From NCBI GenBank assembly GCA_032622095.1, contig CP136067.1, positions 57,267,899-57,331,898 on the forward strand: DNA of 64,000 bases, written 5' to 3'. Under the pieces are notes generated by a model. The model searched no databases. It saw only the letters and a program-made list of their open reading frames with translations, and was not told the DNA's origin. Positions 33,413-48,400 of this stretch are shown here, one piece after another. The stretch is from Siphonodentalium dalli (taxonomy: Eukaryota; Mollusca; Scaphopoda; Gadilida; Siphonodentaliidae). A program made the translations under genes and the position numbers. The number at the start of each line of letters is the position of its first letter. Position 1 is the first letter of the stretch.

Positions 33413-36400
33413 GTGAGCAATAGAATAGTGTTTATCTGCGGTAGCTGCACTATAATCTACTCATATAGTTTGTTATGCGTGCAAGGAGATTTGGAATGTG
33501 GAGGAAATTTTATGCCTGACAGTTTAAAAAGTTATACCGAAACTAAGTTAAGATTGTACGGATAGTTGTAAATTTCCAACCAATATTTAGCGCAGGGTTG
33601 TTGATTTTTTTAATTTTATTTTTATATATATTTATAAAATATTTTGTTAATTTAAATCGATTTTGTTCGAAATGTTATGGAAATGGATATGTAGATCTAT
33701 ACCCGACTTGTATTCGACATTAACTTTTAAATTTAAGCAGAAAACTGAATATACTACGAATAAAGTTAATATACTCTTAATGACCAATGATTACAGACAC
33801 ATCATAGCGTATAGACACATTGAGGGGTTTAGACGGCAGAATATATGGTAGAGTTACTGGGGTTACCATTTATCTATGTCTTGCAATCATATATATCAGA
33901 GGAAATGAAATCCAACCGAGTTGGTAGTGTTGAATGTTCTGAGTGTAGTTAGAACTTGCATGGAGACAATACTGACAATACCATATGCGCTGAACAGACT
34001 ATTACTGGAACGGTGAATACCATACCATGCAACTGATGTAGTTGAACATTGACTGGAGTTGAAAATTACTGAACAATTTATCAATTATACAGTAACCATA
34101 CGCATGTTATAGTTTACCAAAACCTTTAAATTGTTAGTTATTGTTGTTCTTGATGTTTTACCATCATTTCGAAAAACAATAACTGATTTAAATCTTTTTT
34201 TAAAACAATGATTTAAACCGAAAAACCCTTATGTTAAGTTATGTATAGGGTAAATTATTTATTTATCAGACCAAGGTTTTAATAGATTCTTCCTTTCAGT
34301 GAAAAGTAAGTCTTATTTGAAAATGTTTTCAGTTAAAGGAGTGTCATGTTGGACATTTCTTGCAAGTTCGAACGCTTGTGGTATCTGCTTGTTGGAAAAT
34401 GCAAACCCAAGCGGGAATGAAAAGTTAGACGCCCCCAACAAATATCATCTAATAACGTCTCTGATCATCCTGGTGATCAGAAATGTACCTGCATATATAA
34501 GAGGAATATCAGACATGCGGCGTGCATGGATAGAGACCTTTCGCAAAAATCACTATTACGATTACGGATAGGATATATTGTCCTAGTAAGGTTGGCACCA
34601 TCACAATTTACCTACGATGGCCAATTGGTGAGACGGCATATGCCCCACTATATTCAGTTACACATATATTTGATGGAAACAAGTAATATGTGTCTCTTTC
34701 AGATCCCATGTTCTTATCCGTGTGTAATACACCACACGGATAATGTTAGAGTGTCGCCACACCCCAAGCAGGACCGGCGGTAAATTCTTGACACATCTGC
34801 ACATACAACTCAGTGGGGTATATTTCGTCTCACATAAGAAGTACCGTGTGTAAAGATTGAATTTTGGCCGTATACTGGCAGGATATTTCCATATCCGTCA
34901 GGGGGGAGTCTGGAAAAAATTGCACATATAGGGCCCAAAAAGTTTTTTTCCGACCCCGAGGGACCCACCACCCCATTTGTGCAAAAAAAAAAAAAAATTC
35001 CTCCAAAATTTTGGGGATCCACCCCCTTTCTCATGTTTTTATCAAAATTTCAGATTTTTTTTTAGTCGTTCTTCAATAACTGTGTTAACTGCCTTTCAAT
35101 CCCATTCCACTATCATTTTTTGGTGCAAACTCTTGCTGTGTACCATTAAGTCTCAAGCAATAACATGCTTAATTGGTAAACACAGATCAGAAAAACGAAA
35201 AATAAACTGTATTTCCAGGTGTTTCCTGGTGTTTTCAGTATCTAACAACAATAATAAAGCATTGTGTAGGTGCACTATATGTCACAAATCGCCCTAGACC
35301 CCATTATAGCCTTAATATATCGAGTGTGTTGTGTCTGACAGAGAACACTGGCCAGTGTAAATAGTGGTAAACAGGTCAGGGGTTCCACAATTATTTGTGC
35401 AGGTATATGGTTGACGTCTCGAGCCGTCCGTGCGTCAGTCCGTACAAACATTTTGCATTATAACTCAAGAGTCGGTTGTCATATTTTGATGCCCTATGGC
35501 ATGGTGACAGACCAGAAATGGGGAACGAATTTGCATAATATCACGGGTTGTGACCATCAATGCCTACCAGATTTATGGGCCCTGTTCGACTTAATGAAAT
35601 TCAGTCCGTACAAAGTTTTTGCAATATAAGTTAAGTGTCAGTTGTCGAATTTTGATGTGGTTTGGTATGGTGATAGACCAGAATGATAGGGGAAGGATGT
35701 ATGCACATATTACTGCATATCACAGGTTTCGCCTATCAATGCATACCAGAGTTACCGGCCTTGATCCATCCGTAAACACGTTTTCCATTATTATAACTCA
35801 ACCATGGGTTAAGTTTCCTGAACGCTATTATGGTGGTCCACTGTGAAGTGGGCCGGGATCCTGTGAAATCCAGAATGTTGCTAAATCTGATGCTAAAGAG
35901 TCACTATAGCTGTATATATAACCCTATACCAACAAGCATGGTACTAACATGCTTACAAACAACATTACATGGTCATTACTTGTAAATTGTTTGAAATAAA
36001 ACCATTTTGGAAAAAATTTACAAGCACGATTTTTTCGGCCTCTGGACCACCCACGTACCCCGGCCCTATATACGGATATTTTTTTTGCAGACCCCCCCCC
36101 CCCCTGTATCCGTAACCGTATTTGTGATATTGCGAAAGGTTTATATTGTAATTAATCAAACCGTCCTTGTCATGTGCACATTTCGACACTATACGACTAG
36201 CGAGGAACTCGAAAACTCAAAATACTCAGAGAGATTCAGTTAAACGTCAGTGTGATAAGTAACCTGTGTTGACATATTCTACCAATGGAAGTCGTTGCTA
36301 TTGTACGGGCATTATGTTTCGATTTCGTGTGCAACTGTGCAGTTACATAAACATGGAAGATGCGATGACCGAATGCACATTTCTAGTAGATTGTGCGCGT

Positions 36401-39400
36401 AACAGTTTGGCGACAAAAAATAATGTCCGTCCGAATTGCTGTGGTCCCATAACATTACTGAGTAGTGACTATACACACCTAATATCAGATAGATATCATA
36501 TTATAAGACTGTTACACTCATTTTGACATTTCAATGGAATTTAGAGTCACGGTTTGTGGTCTAAAATTCACTCAATATAATCCGTTTTTCCCCCGGTATC
36601 GAAATAGGTCGATAAATACTTGAACTACCTTTCAACGGGCATCATATATCCCAGAAAGACGCATTGTTGTCGTGAAAAGTACAACTTTGAACACAGTGTT
36701 TTGGTCACAAACAAACAACAGCCATGTGCACGACATGGAACAGTAAAGAGCGTTCCTTGTTAGTCTATTCATTGTATGGTAGACATAAAGAGCGTTCTGT
36801 GTTAGTTATTCTTGATATGGTAGAAATAAAGAACGTTAGAACGTTTATTTCACTTCTGTGCGAAAAATTGAAAATAGCTGAAAAATGATTGTGACCATGG
36901 CAAATATTTTTCAGAGCATATGAAGCCGGTATATCAATATCTGATGTATTTGTCAACCTAATGTATACATCATTAATTCCAAATTACGTAGACAAAATTT
37001 GGAAGCTCGAATGAGGCATTTCATCAAATGAAACTGGATTATATATCATGCTTTGTGAATCCTATTAGCACAACATAACTAATGGAAATTTAAGTGTGTA
37101 CTTGCATGTAGATCTAAAATATTACTAACTGGAAATATCGATCTAACAAATATTAATATACAGACTTATTCATTTTAGTACAAAAGTTCATAGACGTATA
37201 ACCAAAATATTTAAATGACAGAATATGGTTATGATTTTCAATTTAATGTTTGCTATACTAATAAACCCACATCATCAATGTATTAAAAGTGTGGCATCAA
37301 ATCATCTCTGTCACGAAATGGCGTGGATGAGGGTGGGCCTCAACTAGCGATCGGCTACGGGTTAGCTTGCGAGTGCTTCTGGACAAAACAGTTCATCATT
37401 GGAAACAAAGTAATTCTTGATGTACAACTGTAAAAGTTATTTACCGATGAAATGGCCACTAATAAATCCAAAGAAATCTTTGCCATATCCCGTTTTCTTT
37501 TGCTTATTATATTGTGTATCTTGTAATGTGTGTCTGTGCTAATTGAGAATACTATATTGTTTATACTAATGAAAATCTTATAGGAGCAAGAAATGACGGT
37601 TCTCTAAAAAAAAAAAATAGAGCGAAAACATCATTCGTTTGGGCGTCGCCGTTTTTTCGATTACATTGTTGATGACGGACATGAATAATAAGCGCGTGAC
37701 TTTCTATGGAAGACCGATATCAATCGGATATATAAATACAAAGGTAAGGGGTGCTATAAAACGCATAAAAAGCTAATTCTTTCATGAGCTACACCGCGAA
37801 ATAAATCAGTAAACTTTGCTTTATACACAGTCGATACAAGGGACCTTCCCATAAGTAGGTATTTATGTCCACGGAAGACCAAACGCTGGAAGCCGTTAAT
37901 TGGTATATTAGCAATTGAGATGGCCTTTATATAATATTAATACACATATAATAACCAACGAAATTACTGAAGCTACATGCATTTATCATCAATTGTACAA
38001 TAGCCAGATTGTTCGCTGCTTCCGTCGCAATTAACGTTTTTGCTTATAGAAGGAATATATATATATACATTTATACCTATATATGCCACACATACATGAC
38101 ACTGTCCATCTGGCTTGTGCAGGCAAGTCCCAGGACCATTATGGTGTGGCTTGATTTTTTCGAATGCATACTGCCTACTTCGGCCCAGAACGGTTGTTCT
38201 CGGCTGTGGATTAGCCAATGAACGCAGGGTTAAGTGCCACCTATATGAACAATTCCAGGTTCTATTGCTTGGGGTTTATCGTTGTATCATAGTTTCACGG
38301 AGTTGTAACTTTTCCGGTGGAGGAAAGATCGCACAGAGTCAGGGGGGGGGGGTATTTTTACTTTCTTCAAGTTGAAGTTTCCATTTACATCTTGAAATCA
38401 TCAGAGTTATTGTTTAATAGCAGGTAGACCGGTGAACACCATATTTCAATCAAAATTATCTGGAACATGAGAATATTTCTGCCGATTCTGACCAAATTCT
38501 TTCAGCCTATTTGCCATGCTTCCAGTAGTCAATGATATGTATGTATGTGCTGTTATTGACACTATTTTGTCTATTGAGGGTATTTCAGGATAATTTAAAC
38601 ACATATAAGCTCTATTTGTTATGGAATGACCCGAAAATAGACCAAGCAAAATGTCTGCACCCGAGCAAAAATTCCAATGATCGTCTCTTTATAAAGAGCG
38701 TCCATGCTTATGTTTCCCAAAAGCGGTAACATTAAAGAGCGTTTTCAATAAAAATAAAAAACGTATTTGTTACCTCCCTTTGGCCTGGATACCTGTGTTT
38801 CTGATCGCCCAGAGGTCAAGGATAACTGGAATAGCATGAAAATCTATCCCTTTCCTTGTATTGTGGCCACACCTGGCTCCTCTGTGGTGCTGGTATATTG
38901 CATGCTTTCCGTAATAATTTAAATGTGGTGTACCAGAGGATGTTCTGATCAAACTAGAGCAGCGCCTGTACAAATGGCTGTAGCCGGTTCATTTGTTGGT
39001 TTAAACATATTTATTGTAACACAAGTTACAAGGGATTGGGGCATAAGTTATAACAAGTTATGGTAGCCCCTCTCCCGGCTTCATTTACACAGTGTTTAAA
39101 CAAGATGATGATGATGATGATCGGTGTCTGGTGATTGGGTGGATGGTGGTTACCGGACCTGAAATCTTTCTCTCTCTACTATTGTGAAAGCATACTCATC
39201 TAGTCTGTCATATAATTTAGTTCTTTGCGGTCCGAATAATGGACATTCGAAAAAGAAGTGTAAGGCATCCTCGATCTCTGCCACAATTGCACATTTGGCT
39301 TTCATCTATAAAGTTATCATACATATATCTAAGCGAACCGTTGCGAATATTGGAATGGATAATATTTTCTTTCCTACTCCCGGTTTGAAAATAAGGAGGT

Positions 39401-42360
39401 TATTTGATATAGTCATATCTTAAAACTAAGGTTGACCTTAAATTGTGTCAGATTAAACGCATCAGTTACGATCGTTGGAAGCTTATTCCATGATTGTAAT
39501 GTGTCATAAAGGGCAGGAAAGATTTTTTTTAAATGTTCCGTGTGAAAGTGTGAAAGAAGTAGCACAAGAAGTTTCGAGGATTCAGCTGTGAGTATCTCGC
39601 GATATTGCCAGCACGAGCAGCACGAGGAGGTAAGATATTTACGCAGTTGGGTGCAAGACTGTTAGTAATTTTAAATATGTAATACTAGCTGATGTGCCCG
39701 ACTTCGTCCGGCTATTTAGGGATTTCTTTTTGATCGCCTCCGCCTGGGTAAAATATACAGCGTCTGGACAAACTATTGTTCGATAGGTCCAGAAAAATGC
39801 CTATATGAGTATATGAGCGAGGTCAAGGAAACGGTCGCACGTGCAATTGGACAAACAACCCATACAGTTACGTGAAACGTCATCGCAGCTAGGCCTTATA
39901 GAAGGCTGTCATAGTTACGTGAAACGTCATCGCAGCTCGGCCTTATAGAAGGCTGTCATAGTTACGTGAAACGTCATCGCAGCTCGGCCTTATAGAAGGC
40001 TGTCATAGTTACGTGAAACGTCATCGCAGCTCGGCCTTATAGAAGGCTGTCATAGTTACGTGAAACGTCATCGCAGCTCGGCCTTATAGAAGGCTGTCAT
40101 AGTTACGTGAAACGTCATCGCAGCTCGGCCTTATAGAAGGCTGTCATAGTTACGTGAAACGTCATCGCAGCTCGGCCTTATAGAAGGCTGTGTTAGTTTC
40201 ACGCCCCATTTGTTGATTTAAGTATGTTTTATCGAGGTTTTGGATCATGTAATAAATATAATATACAACTCTCCCACAGTTTATAGCGGAATTTACAAAA
40301 CGAGTCCAGTAAATGAGGTCTGGACAGAGACTTTGGCCAAATCCAGACCTAATTTACAGGTCGGTGTAGATCCTCTATATATCAGAAGCTTATTTACCGA
40401 CATTCGTTCGACCATAGTCTGATTTGTGGCTGAAAATGGTCCATTTTAGTAAGCAAAAACTTTTTTTTAAATATGGTGTATTCAAACCGGGGGCATGCAT
40501 TAAGTCAGTGGCTAATAGGTGTGAAGTATGCCAAAATAGCTGAAAATTGTGTACTCTTACCATACGACTCGACACTTTTGTCCGTGTATATAGCACGAAA
40601 ACTTTATACCAACCAGCTGGCGTGCTGGTTTTATTTGTGAAACATCGGAGTTATTCACTTATTTTATTGCTTCATTCTAAAGGGCGTGGTTAGGTTTTCT
40701 TACAGTAACAGATTAAATAGTTGGAAATAACTCGCGTTTCGATTAAGTTTATGAGCTATAACCGTAAAATTTGAGCTACGCCCGTTATAAAATTTGTCTT
40801 CAAACGTAATGCTTGTAACTTCATAATTAATGTAGTTATAGCGAAACACGAGATAATACTGGCCCCATCATTGATCCCCGTAGGATTCGCATGCAGATGT
40901 GGAGAACTGATTATATGTCCATTCCAATGAGTAGGTCATATGCTTTCAAAAATAAATTGGGTGGGAATCTCACAAAGTTGCTCGGTTGTCATGGAACTAT
41001 TTCCGAAAATGTCACATTTTTTACTTTTGACGAAAATTTCAGAGATTTTTCCGCGAAATGGCATCACATAGTATGGGGAATATAACATAAGATAAAAATC
41101 AGTCTTGGACGTTGTATATTTATTTGTTTACCATTAGTCTATTTGTATACCAATTTTAACAATGGTTTCTATAGACAATGGTGGGGCCTCGATGGCTCAA
41201 TCGGTTAGGGTACAACTCCAAGCCATTTCGCCCTCCAGCGCTGGCGATAAGGGTTCAAATCCTCGAGTTTCCATCGTGGACTTTGTAACTCGAAATCGTT
41301 ATCTGATGGAGTTGCCAGTTACTCGCCGATGACCGGTGGTTTGCCCACATGGTCGACGAGTTGACCAGCCATGGGAATCATTGTTAGATTAGCCGTAAGT
41401 GTGCGGATATCCTCCACCACTAAAACTCCCAATGTAGTGATATGGCCTTTGTTGCTGAAAGCGACAATAAACCCCAATCAATCAATCAATCTATGGGAAA
41501 TGGTAAAAATGGGGGTTTTCAAAAATTTCATGCTGATTATACCCCGCAAACCACGCCGATATCAGTGTTTTGTGAATATGAACATGACTATATATAGCAC
41601 GTTGACTGTGGTGTGTAATATCAATTTTCCCAGATAGTAAGTCGGTTACTTCTGTGAATTCAGTGTCCATGGCAACTAATATTGAAAATACTCCAAAAAT
41701 TGGCCATTATCAATCTGACACGATAGATTGCAATTACCATGCTAAACACAAGATCTTCCGGCTGCTTTACAACAACATTTGGTAGACATTACACAAAGTT
41801 GGGTTGTTGCCATGGCAACATTTTTAGAATATTTAGAGAATTTTCATTGAATCTGATAGTTTCCTTCAGCGAGAACTGAATAAGAATCTCATATGGGAAT
41901 ATTTGAACATGGTATTGCACATGGATATCTTTCTATACGATGATGGATTCGAGTTACTTGTCATCTGGTAACCGTTTTCATGATTAATGGGAGAAAACAA
42001 GATTGTCTAAACTGTATTTCTTCCGCAAGTATTACCTATACATTTATACACATGTTACTATAGTATATGAACATGAACAATGGACTATCTTTTGTGACAT
42101 TCAGATTGACGAGTAAGTTGCATTTTCTAAGATGTTAAGTGCGTCACTTATGTCAATAAATTTGTTTCCATGGCAACTGCTATAGAAAATACCACAATAC
42201 CAGAATGACGATGTGGGTTAATAAAATTAAAATTATGAAAACAACGCTCTTTAAACCCTTTCTATACTAAATACTAAATACACGAGTGTTGAACATATTA
42301 TCTGAGCATTTCCGACCAATGAATATGAATCATTGTGCTCTTGGATTATCAGTTCGGCTC

Positions 42361-42437
<77 letters not shown>

Positions 42438-45400
42438 CCCTCTCTCTCTCTCTCTCAACCTCGACTTCTCTCTCGACGAAGATAGACAAATACACAATTA
42501 ATTTTCAATGTTTTTGATCGTTCAATTTTGGTTTCGCTGTGTCGGAGACAACCGACACCCTCGTCCGTTGGCGATCTTCATGCGAAAATATCTGCTGGAA
42601 AAACAGGACCCGGTTTTATGTATCTGACGATGGATTTCTTATGATATCAATACGTCTTTCTGGAACGTATAATGTCGGTAATTAAGATATTTCAAGTATT
42701 TATCGACCTATTTCAATTCCCGGAACGAAACAAAGGCGACTATTATTAGTGTTTTTTAGCACAAACCAACAAGTCGCTTTAATTAAACCAACCAATAATT
42801 GCCCAGATCGCTTATCATTTGTTAAAACTAAACACTCCATTGTGATGGCCTGATGCTTTAAACAAATTCATTTAATAACGGTGACCGTGTCGGCTAAACA
42901 CTCAAATATCAGTTTAAACACTAAAATAAGAATGTGACTATAAATTTGCTGTTTGTTCTCTCAGTCTTTCATCTAGCGTGTTTTTCATTTATATTGCGCG
43001 TGCCGCTTGGCTTATATTATGTCCCTCGTAATCAGAAACATAATATAGACATATAGCTGCACGCAGATAATGAACCCAACGTTTTGCCTGTGTGTAATTT
43101 AGTAACATTTATCATATCAGCTTGTAATTATAAACTATCTGGTCAAAACTACATTCCCCGTATACACCATTTGATCGATTAAGGTGATATGTCAGCAGGG
43201 AAATTATAGAACACACCGATCTGACCACGAACTCTGATCTTAATCTCGTGTAGAATCACGACTGGAAGGCTGCCCTGGATATCACGCATGGGAACCCGTT
43301 GGCTGTACGTATCTGGGGACAGCTGGGGGTGCCAACTCAACATAGATCGTTTTCAACTGATATGTGCTCGCACATTATTGGCACGTCGAAAATCTCACCC
43401 CCATATCAAATAGTTTACTAATCTCGAATTCTTTCATAGAATACCCGGCACGTGCACGTGTCTACTATCTCGGTAAATACCTCTAGTTTTGTACGATACT
43501 ACTTTCAGGGACGTAGCTATATTGGGTGGAGTGTCTCATCAGCTACCCCCTCTCAATGCGAGAACAAAATATTCGATCAACAGTTGAAAATTTCGTGTCT
43601 GAACTGCGTGAAGAACCCCAATTGAAAAAAAAAACTCCCAGAGGTAGACGTCCCGAATTGAAAATGCACTTGGTTGTTGTGGATGAATGCATACCAAGTA
43701 AGTAGATCCTGCTGATATAGATGGTAGTGATAGTGATAGTGCCTTGATATCCGTGAGACGAACAAGAAATGTTATCGTAAAAAATGCATTTTGCTGATCC
43801 CGGAGAAACGTACTCCAGCATTTTTATTTTTTTGTAAAGCACCCCCTCCCCAGAAGGCGGAATATAATAGATGTCATGGAACTCTCATAGAATATAATAT
43901 ATGTCATGGAACTCTCATAGAATATAATAGATGTCATGGAACTCTCATAGAATATTTGCACATCGAAAATCTCATCGAACAATTAAACATTTTACTAATC
44001 TCACATTATTTAATCCAGTATCCTCCACGTGTCTATGTATAGTCTATAGTATTTTTTTCATCACGGTAAATTATTTCTATAGTCATCTGATATACTATTT
44101 TTAGGGACGTGTTGTCTCTTTTCCGTGGTGTTTTAGAACCCATGCAGCTCAGATTCCTGACAAAAAGGAATTATGTTTAATATTGTCAATGTTATGATCC
44201 GGACGGACGTATGGACATGCTGGGTATACATGTATAAAAGTCCTCTGAAACTGTTTCGGTGGACAATACAATTATGCATTTATAGAGGATTCAATCCGGG
44301 GCATTCGAACTTGGAACTACAAGTTCTACTTGTATTACTTCTACGTAATAGTAAAAGGGGTGTCACTACAGGAGCGGTTTTAGTCTCAGACTTTTGCTTA
44401 TAGAAGGGACTAAACGTTTTGCCACGCCCACACTAAATTCACAAGTTCCGAAGTGCGCAGCTCATGAGCTGGTGAAGCCCAACCCTTCCATCATATTTTG
44501 CCACAGAAGAATACTTTTCAAGCAACGCCTTTTTTTTTTTTACTTTTCAACATACGTTTCCCCACATCAATGCACATGCAAATTTGTTAAAGACTGACGA
44601 AAGTCAATACCCAGCCTCATTCTCTCGCCATTCCATTAATTAGACACGAACGCATTTCAGACTATAGGAAACACCCATAGTTTTACATGCCACCAGATGC
44701 CATGGGTATTATCTTTCTTGAAATTGTAAATTTATTTGAAATATTATACGCCAATCGCGTGTCAGATTTTTTTGTAACTCGCATTCGAGATACCACGTAA
44801 AACCAAAGGGACGTCATTCTAGTTATTTAGTTCCTTCTAACCTAACATGGCGTGGTACTGGTTTAAACAATATGTATTTATACCCTCAATCAACATATAT
44901 AATGATTTTGACAAAAAAATTATATTCATGTAATGACATGATTTGTGGATAGATAGTATAGATTAACCCATTGAACGCCAGGTCTCCTGAGGGGAACCGA
45001 TATCTGAGCGCCAGGTCTCCTGGGGAAAAAAGAACATTATTCACACTAACTATATATTAGTTTGACTATTCAATATAGGAAAGAATCGAATTGACAGCAG
45101 GCATTGCTAGTATAGACCATATCCATGAGCTGCTTTTAAACTCCATGTCCGTACTCGGGGGTCGTCATAGGTCAAAAATGTCATGTTGCCATGGCAACGA
45201 GGACTTAAAATTGACACCGATTCACTGAAATTACAAATTTGTTGTTTTGTGTGTCCATCTAAATAATTTATTCAGTGTAGGTTTAGACATTAATTTTGCT
45301 GGTGGATTAACATAGCATTTTAGTATGGCAATTAGGACCCCGGGGGGGGGGGGCGGGTAAACGGTGTGACTAAATAAATTTTCTGAATGGGATGAGGTTT

Positions 45401-48400
45401 ACAATGAACAATCTCCGAGAAAAGCAGATTATTACATTGAAAACTATTTGGAAATGTATTGTGTAGTTCTTTTTGGCCTATACTAGTCGCACTTTCTGCG
45501 TTGGGGCGTACTTCCAGTTCGTACTGTATCTAGGTGTCAATGCCACATATTGGTACATCGGATTAACCCGGTGACGATTATATCCGATTCAGCGCATCGA
45601 CCCCCCCCCCCCCCCATACCAAAATTCAGTGCGATATCGTAAACAATGTAAGAGCAATATACTGACAAATATTTTCTATAGTAAATTCTCATTGTAATTT
45701 GGCGAACCCCTTAAGGTACAGAGTTTGATTGACATAATGTGTACGTTGTCGACTTCAGCGTTCCTGTGTCGTTTTGTGTCAAACCAAGTTTACCATGGAT
45801 CAGGGCATGTCCAGGTATCGACCTTTACGCAATTAAAAATCGTTTCCAATTACCAGATATGTACGCTGTATATACGTTGACCTCTTAGAGAGTTTGAACT
45901 CTGCATGTCTTAGTCACGCCCACAAAGCACATCAATTTTCACCACATGTTTTCATACGACTGTATCTCCTAAACGCCTAGACATGCGGAGTTGCCTGATG
46001 CGTCATTTGAACGGAGACATGCTCGGCTATACCACGATGTACAAGTTGAATATGCGCATGCGCGTATGTACACCCCCCCCCGTTGAAAATTAAACAGACA
46101 CTTCTCCCAAAATGTGACTTGTAGTATGCAGGGTTCTAATCATATGCAAACATATTGAAATTGTGAGATTCGCTCAGAAGGCAGAATGTTATAAACGTGG
46201 TGTGTTGGGCGACGTGTTATCTCGTCGCCGGCGCTCAGATGGCGTATTTCGGACGACGAGATATCTCATCGCCGGCACTCAATGAGTTAAGGGGGAAGAG
46301 GATCTAACAACAAGCGAATCATCGCTTATGTTGAGTTATCTCCTCAGAAAAGAAGACAGATATGGAATATATATAAGACTAGCTGGTGGGCCCGAGTTCG
46401 CCCGGGCTGTTTCCCATCTGCTTTCATCCGGATCTAACATCGAAATCCGTCGAAAGGCGCGATTTGACCTTGAATTGACAATTTTGAAGGTCAATGTCAG
46501 GTCGGGGTCACGATTTGACCCGTCCAAAACACTCTCCGGACAGAGGTACCCCTAGGTATCAAATTTCGTCGAAATCCGTCCGTTTTGCCCGATTTGAACT
46601 TGAATTGACCATTTTGAAGGTCAAGGTCAGGTCGGGGTCATGATTTTACCCGTCCAAAACACTCCCCGAACAAAAGTATCCCTAGGTATCAAATTTCGTC
46701 GAAATCCGTCCGTTTTACCCGATTTGACCTTGAATTGACCATTTTGAAGGTCAGGTCAGGTCGGGGTCACGATTTGACCCGTCCAAAATACTCCCCGGAC
46801 TAAAAGTAACCCTAGGTATCAAATTTCGTCGAAATCCGTCAGGCAGTTTTCCCGGCCATTGCTAACAGACAAACAGACAGAAGTCCCAAATTATATAGTA
46901 GAAGAAGAGTGAAGGGCAAGATGCCCAGTGTGATAATGCTGAACTGGTGAATCTGCTGAGTCAGAGGAAGACTGAGATATAGAGAGGGGAGAGAGAGAGA
47001 GGGTGAGAGATAGAGGGGGTATACGAGGGTTATACAACTGCTGTGTAGTTATGTTTACAGTGACATTTTCTCTATTGGATTTCTTTTCTTTTTGTTCTTT
47101 TTTAAGTGTTTAGAACTATACTGACGACGTCGGAAATTCAATGAATCCAACAAACAAACAACTATGCTAGTTGGTTAACAAAGTAGTAATTTGTGGATAC
47201 AATATCGATTTATCATAATATTCCCTTCATTAAGACAAATAAAACCGACCACTCCTGGTTATAAACGTTTATTTAGCTTTAAAAATTGTGCAGTTTGTTT
47301 GAAGTGGGATATTGTTAGACCCATTCAGGATTATGTTACTGGTCATGCACGCCGTTTCTATTAACATGAAACATTCATTCCTGATTTGGTTGTATCTAGA
47401 ACAAACTAATAGAAAGTGATCTGCACTCTCTATGACACCACATGTACACTTGTTGCTTTCTCTTAAATGGCGTCGCACTATGCCGATGGTAGACCGCTGA
47501 GGCGCCAGTAGCTTTTCCTAAGAAGTGGACAATGATTTATAGCTATATCACGAGGAGAAGGGCAGTAAAAAGTACTAAAATTGCGTCTTAGAGGCACCAC
47601 CCAATCAAGCTATGTATAACGCTGAATACTAAATCACTAGTAGTTTTTTATATATTAATGGAAGTAACGATATGTTCCCCTCATCCCACCTATAAATCAA
47701 AACGACGCAATCATGATGAGTTGCTTCGCCGAAAGCTGTTACTGTGCGAACTATGTAACCTGTCATTACTCCCTATTACAACCCCTCGCGCCTGTTGCAG
47801 ATAATTGAGTATATCTTATTCTGCACCAAAGAGCAATTTTATTTGCATCATATTTTCGCCAACGCGGACCAACTGTTGAATCTGTCAAGATTGTAAGCCA
47901 GCGTCGGCGTTTCCACCTGAATCTCACAGACGTATACATGAGTAACATGACAGATCGACACTCCCATAATATTTTTATATTCACGAATCATGCGAGATTT
48001 CGCATCAGAGTGATGAAAACACATGTATATATCGTGCATTATGCTTCCAAATACACAGCTCCCTGCAGAACATTAGTCATAGCACTAAAAGTATACCTAA
48101 ATTGCGACTGTCCACATGTCCCCAAAACGTGGCACAATTGGTAATTTGTTTAAACATATTTATTACCAATAAGTATATTACAATCATAATTGGGATTGGA
48201 GGACAAGTGCGATTTACTTATGCACAACCTCCTCGCCCAATTGCCTGTATAACACTGATAATAATTTGGGTTGTCAACAGAATAGGTATAACAATAATGC
48301 ATAACATATTTACACGTGTACATATATCATTGTACATGTACATAGTTTGTAAACAATTTGTTGACAAATTGTAGATAATTTGTAGTCTCACAACCCCGCC

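Noticed and set aside
39866-40194. Seven evenly spaced repeats suggesting a CRISPR array
   Set aside because: The units abut directly with no variable spacers, and the genome is eukaryotic.
41185-41260. A tRNA gene
   Set aside because: A and B boxes are present but the sequence does not end as a tRNA. It continues into a ~170-base body and an (ATCA)n tail, so it is a SINE.
42286-42517. Ser/Leu-rich frames
   Set aside because: Translations of a (CT)n microsatellite.
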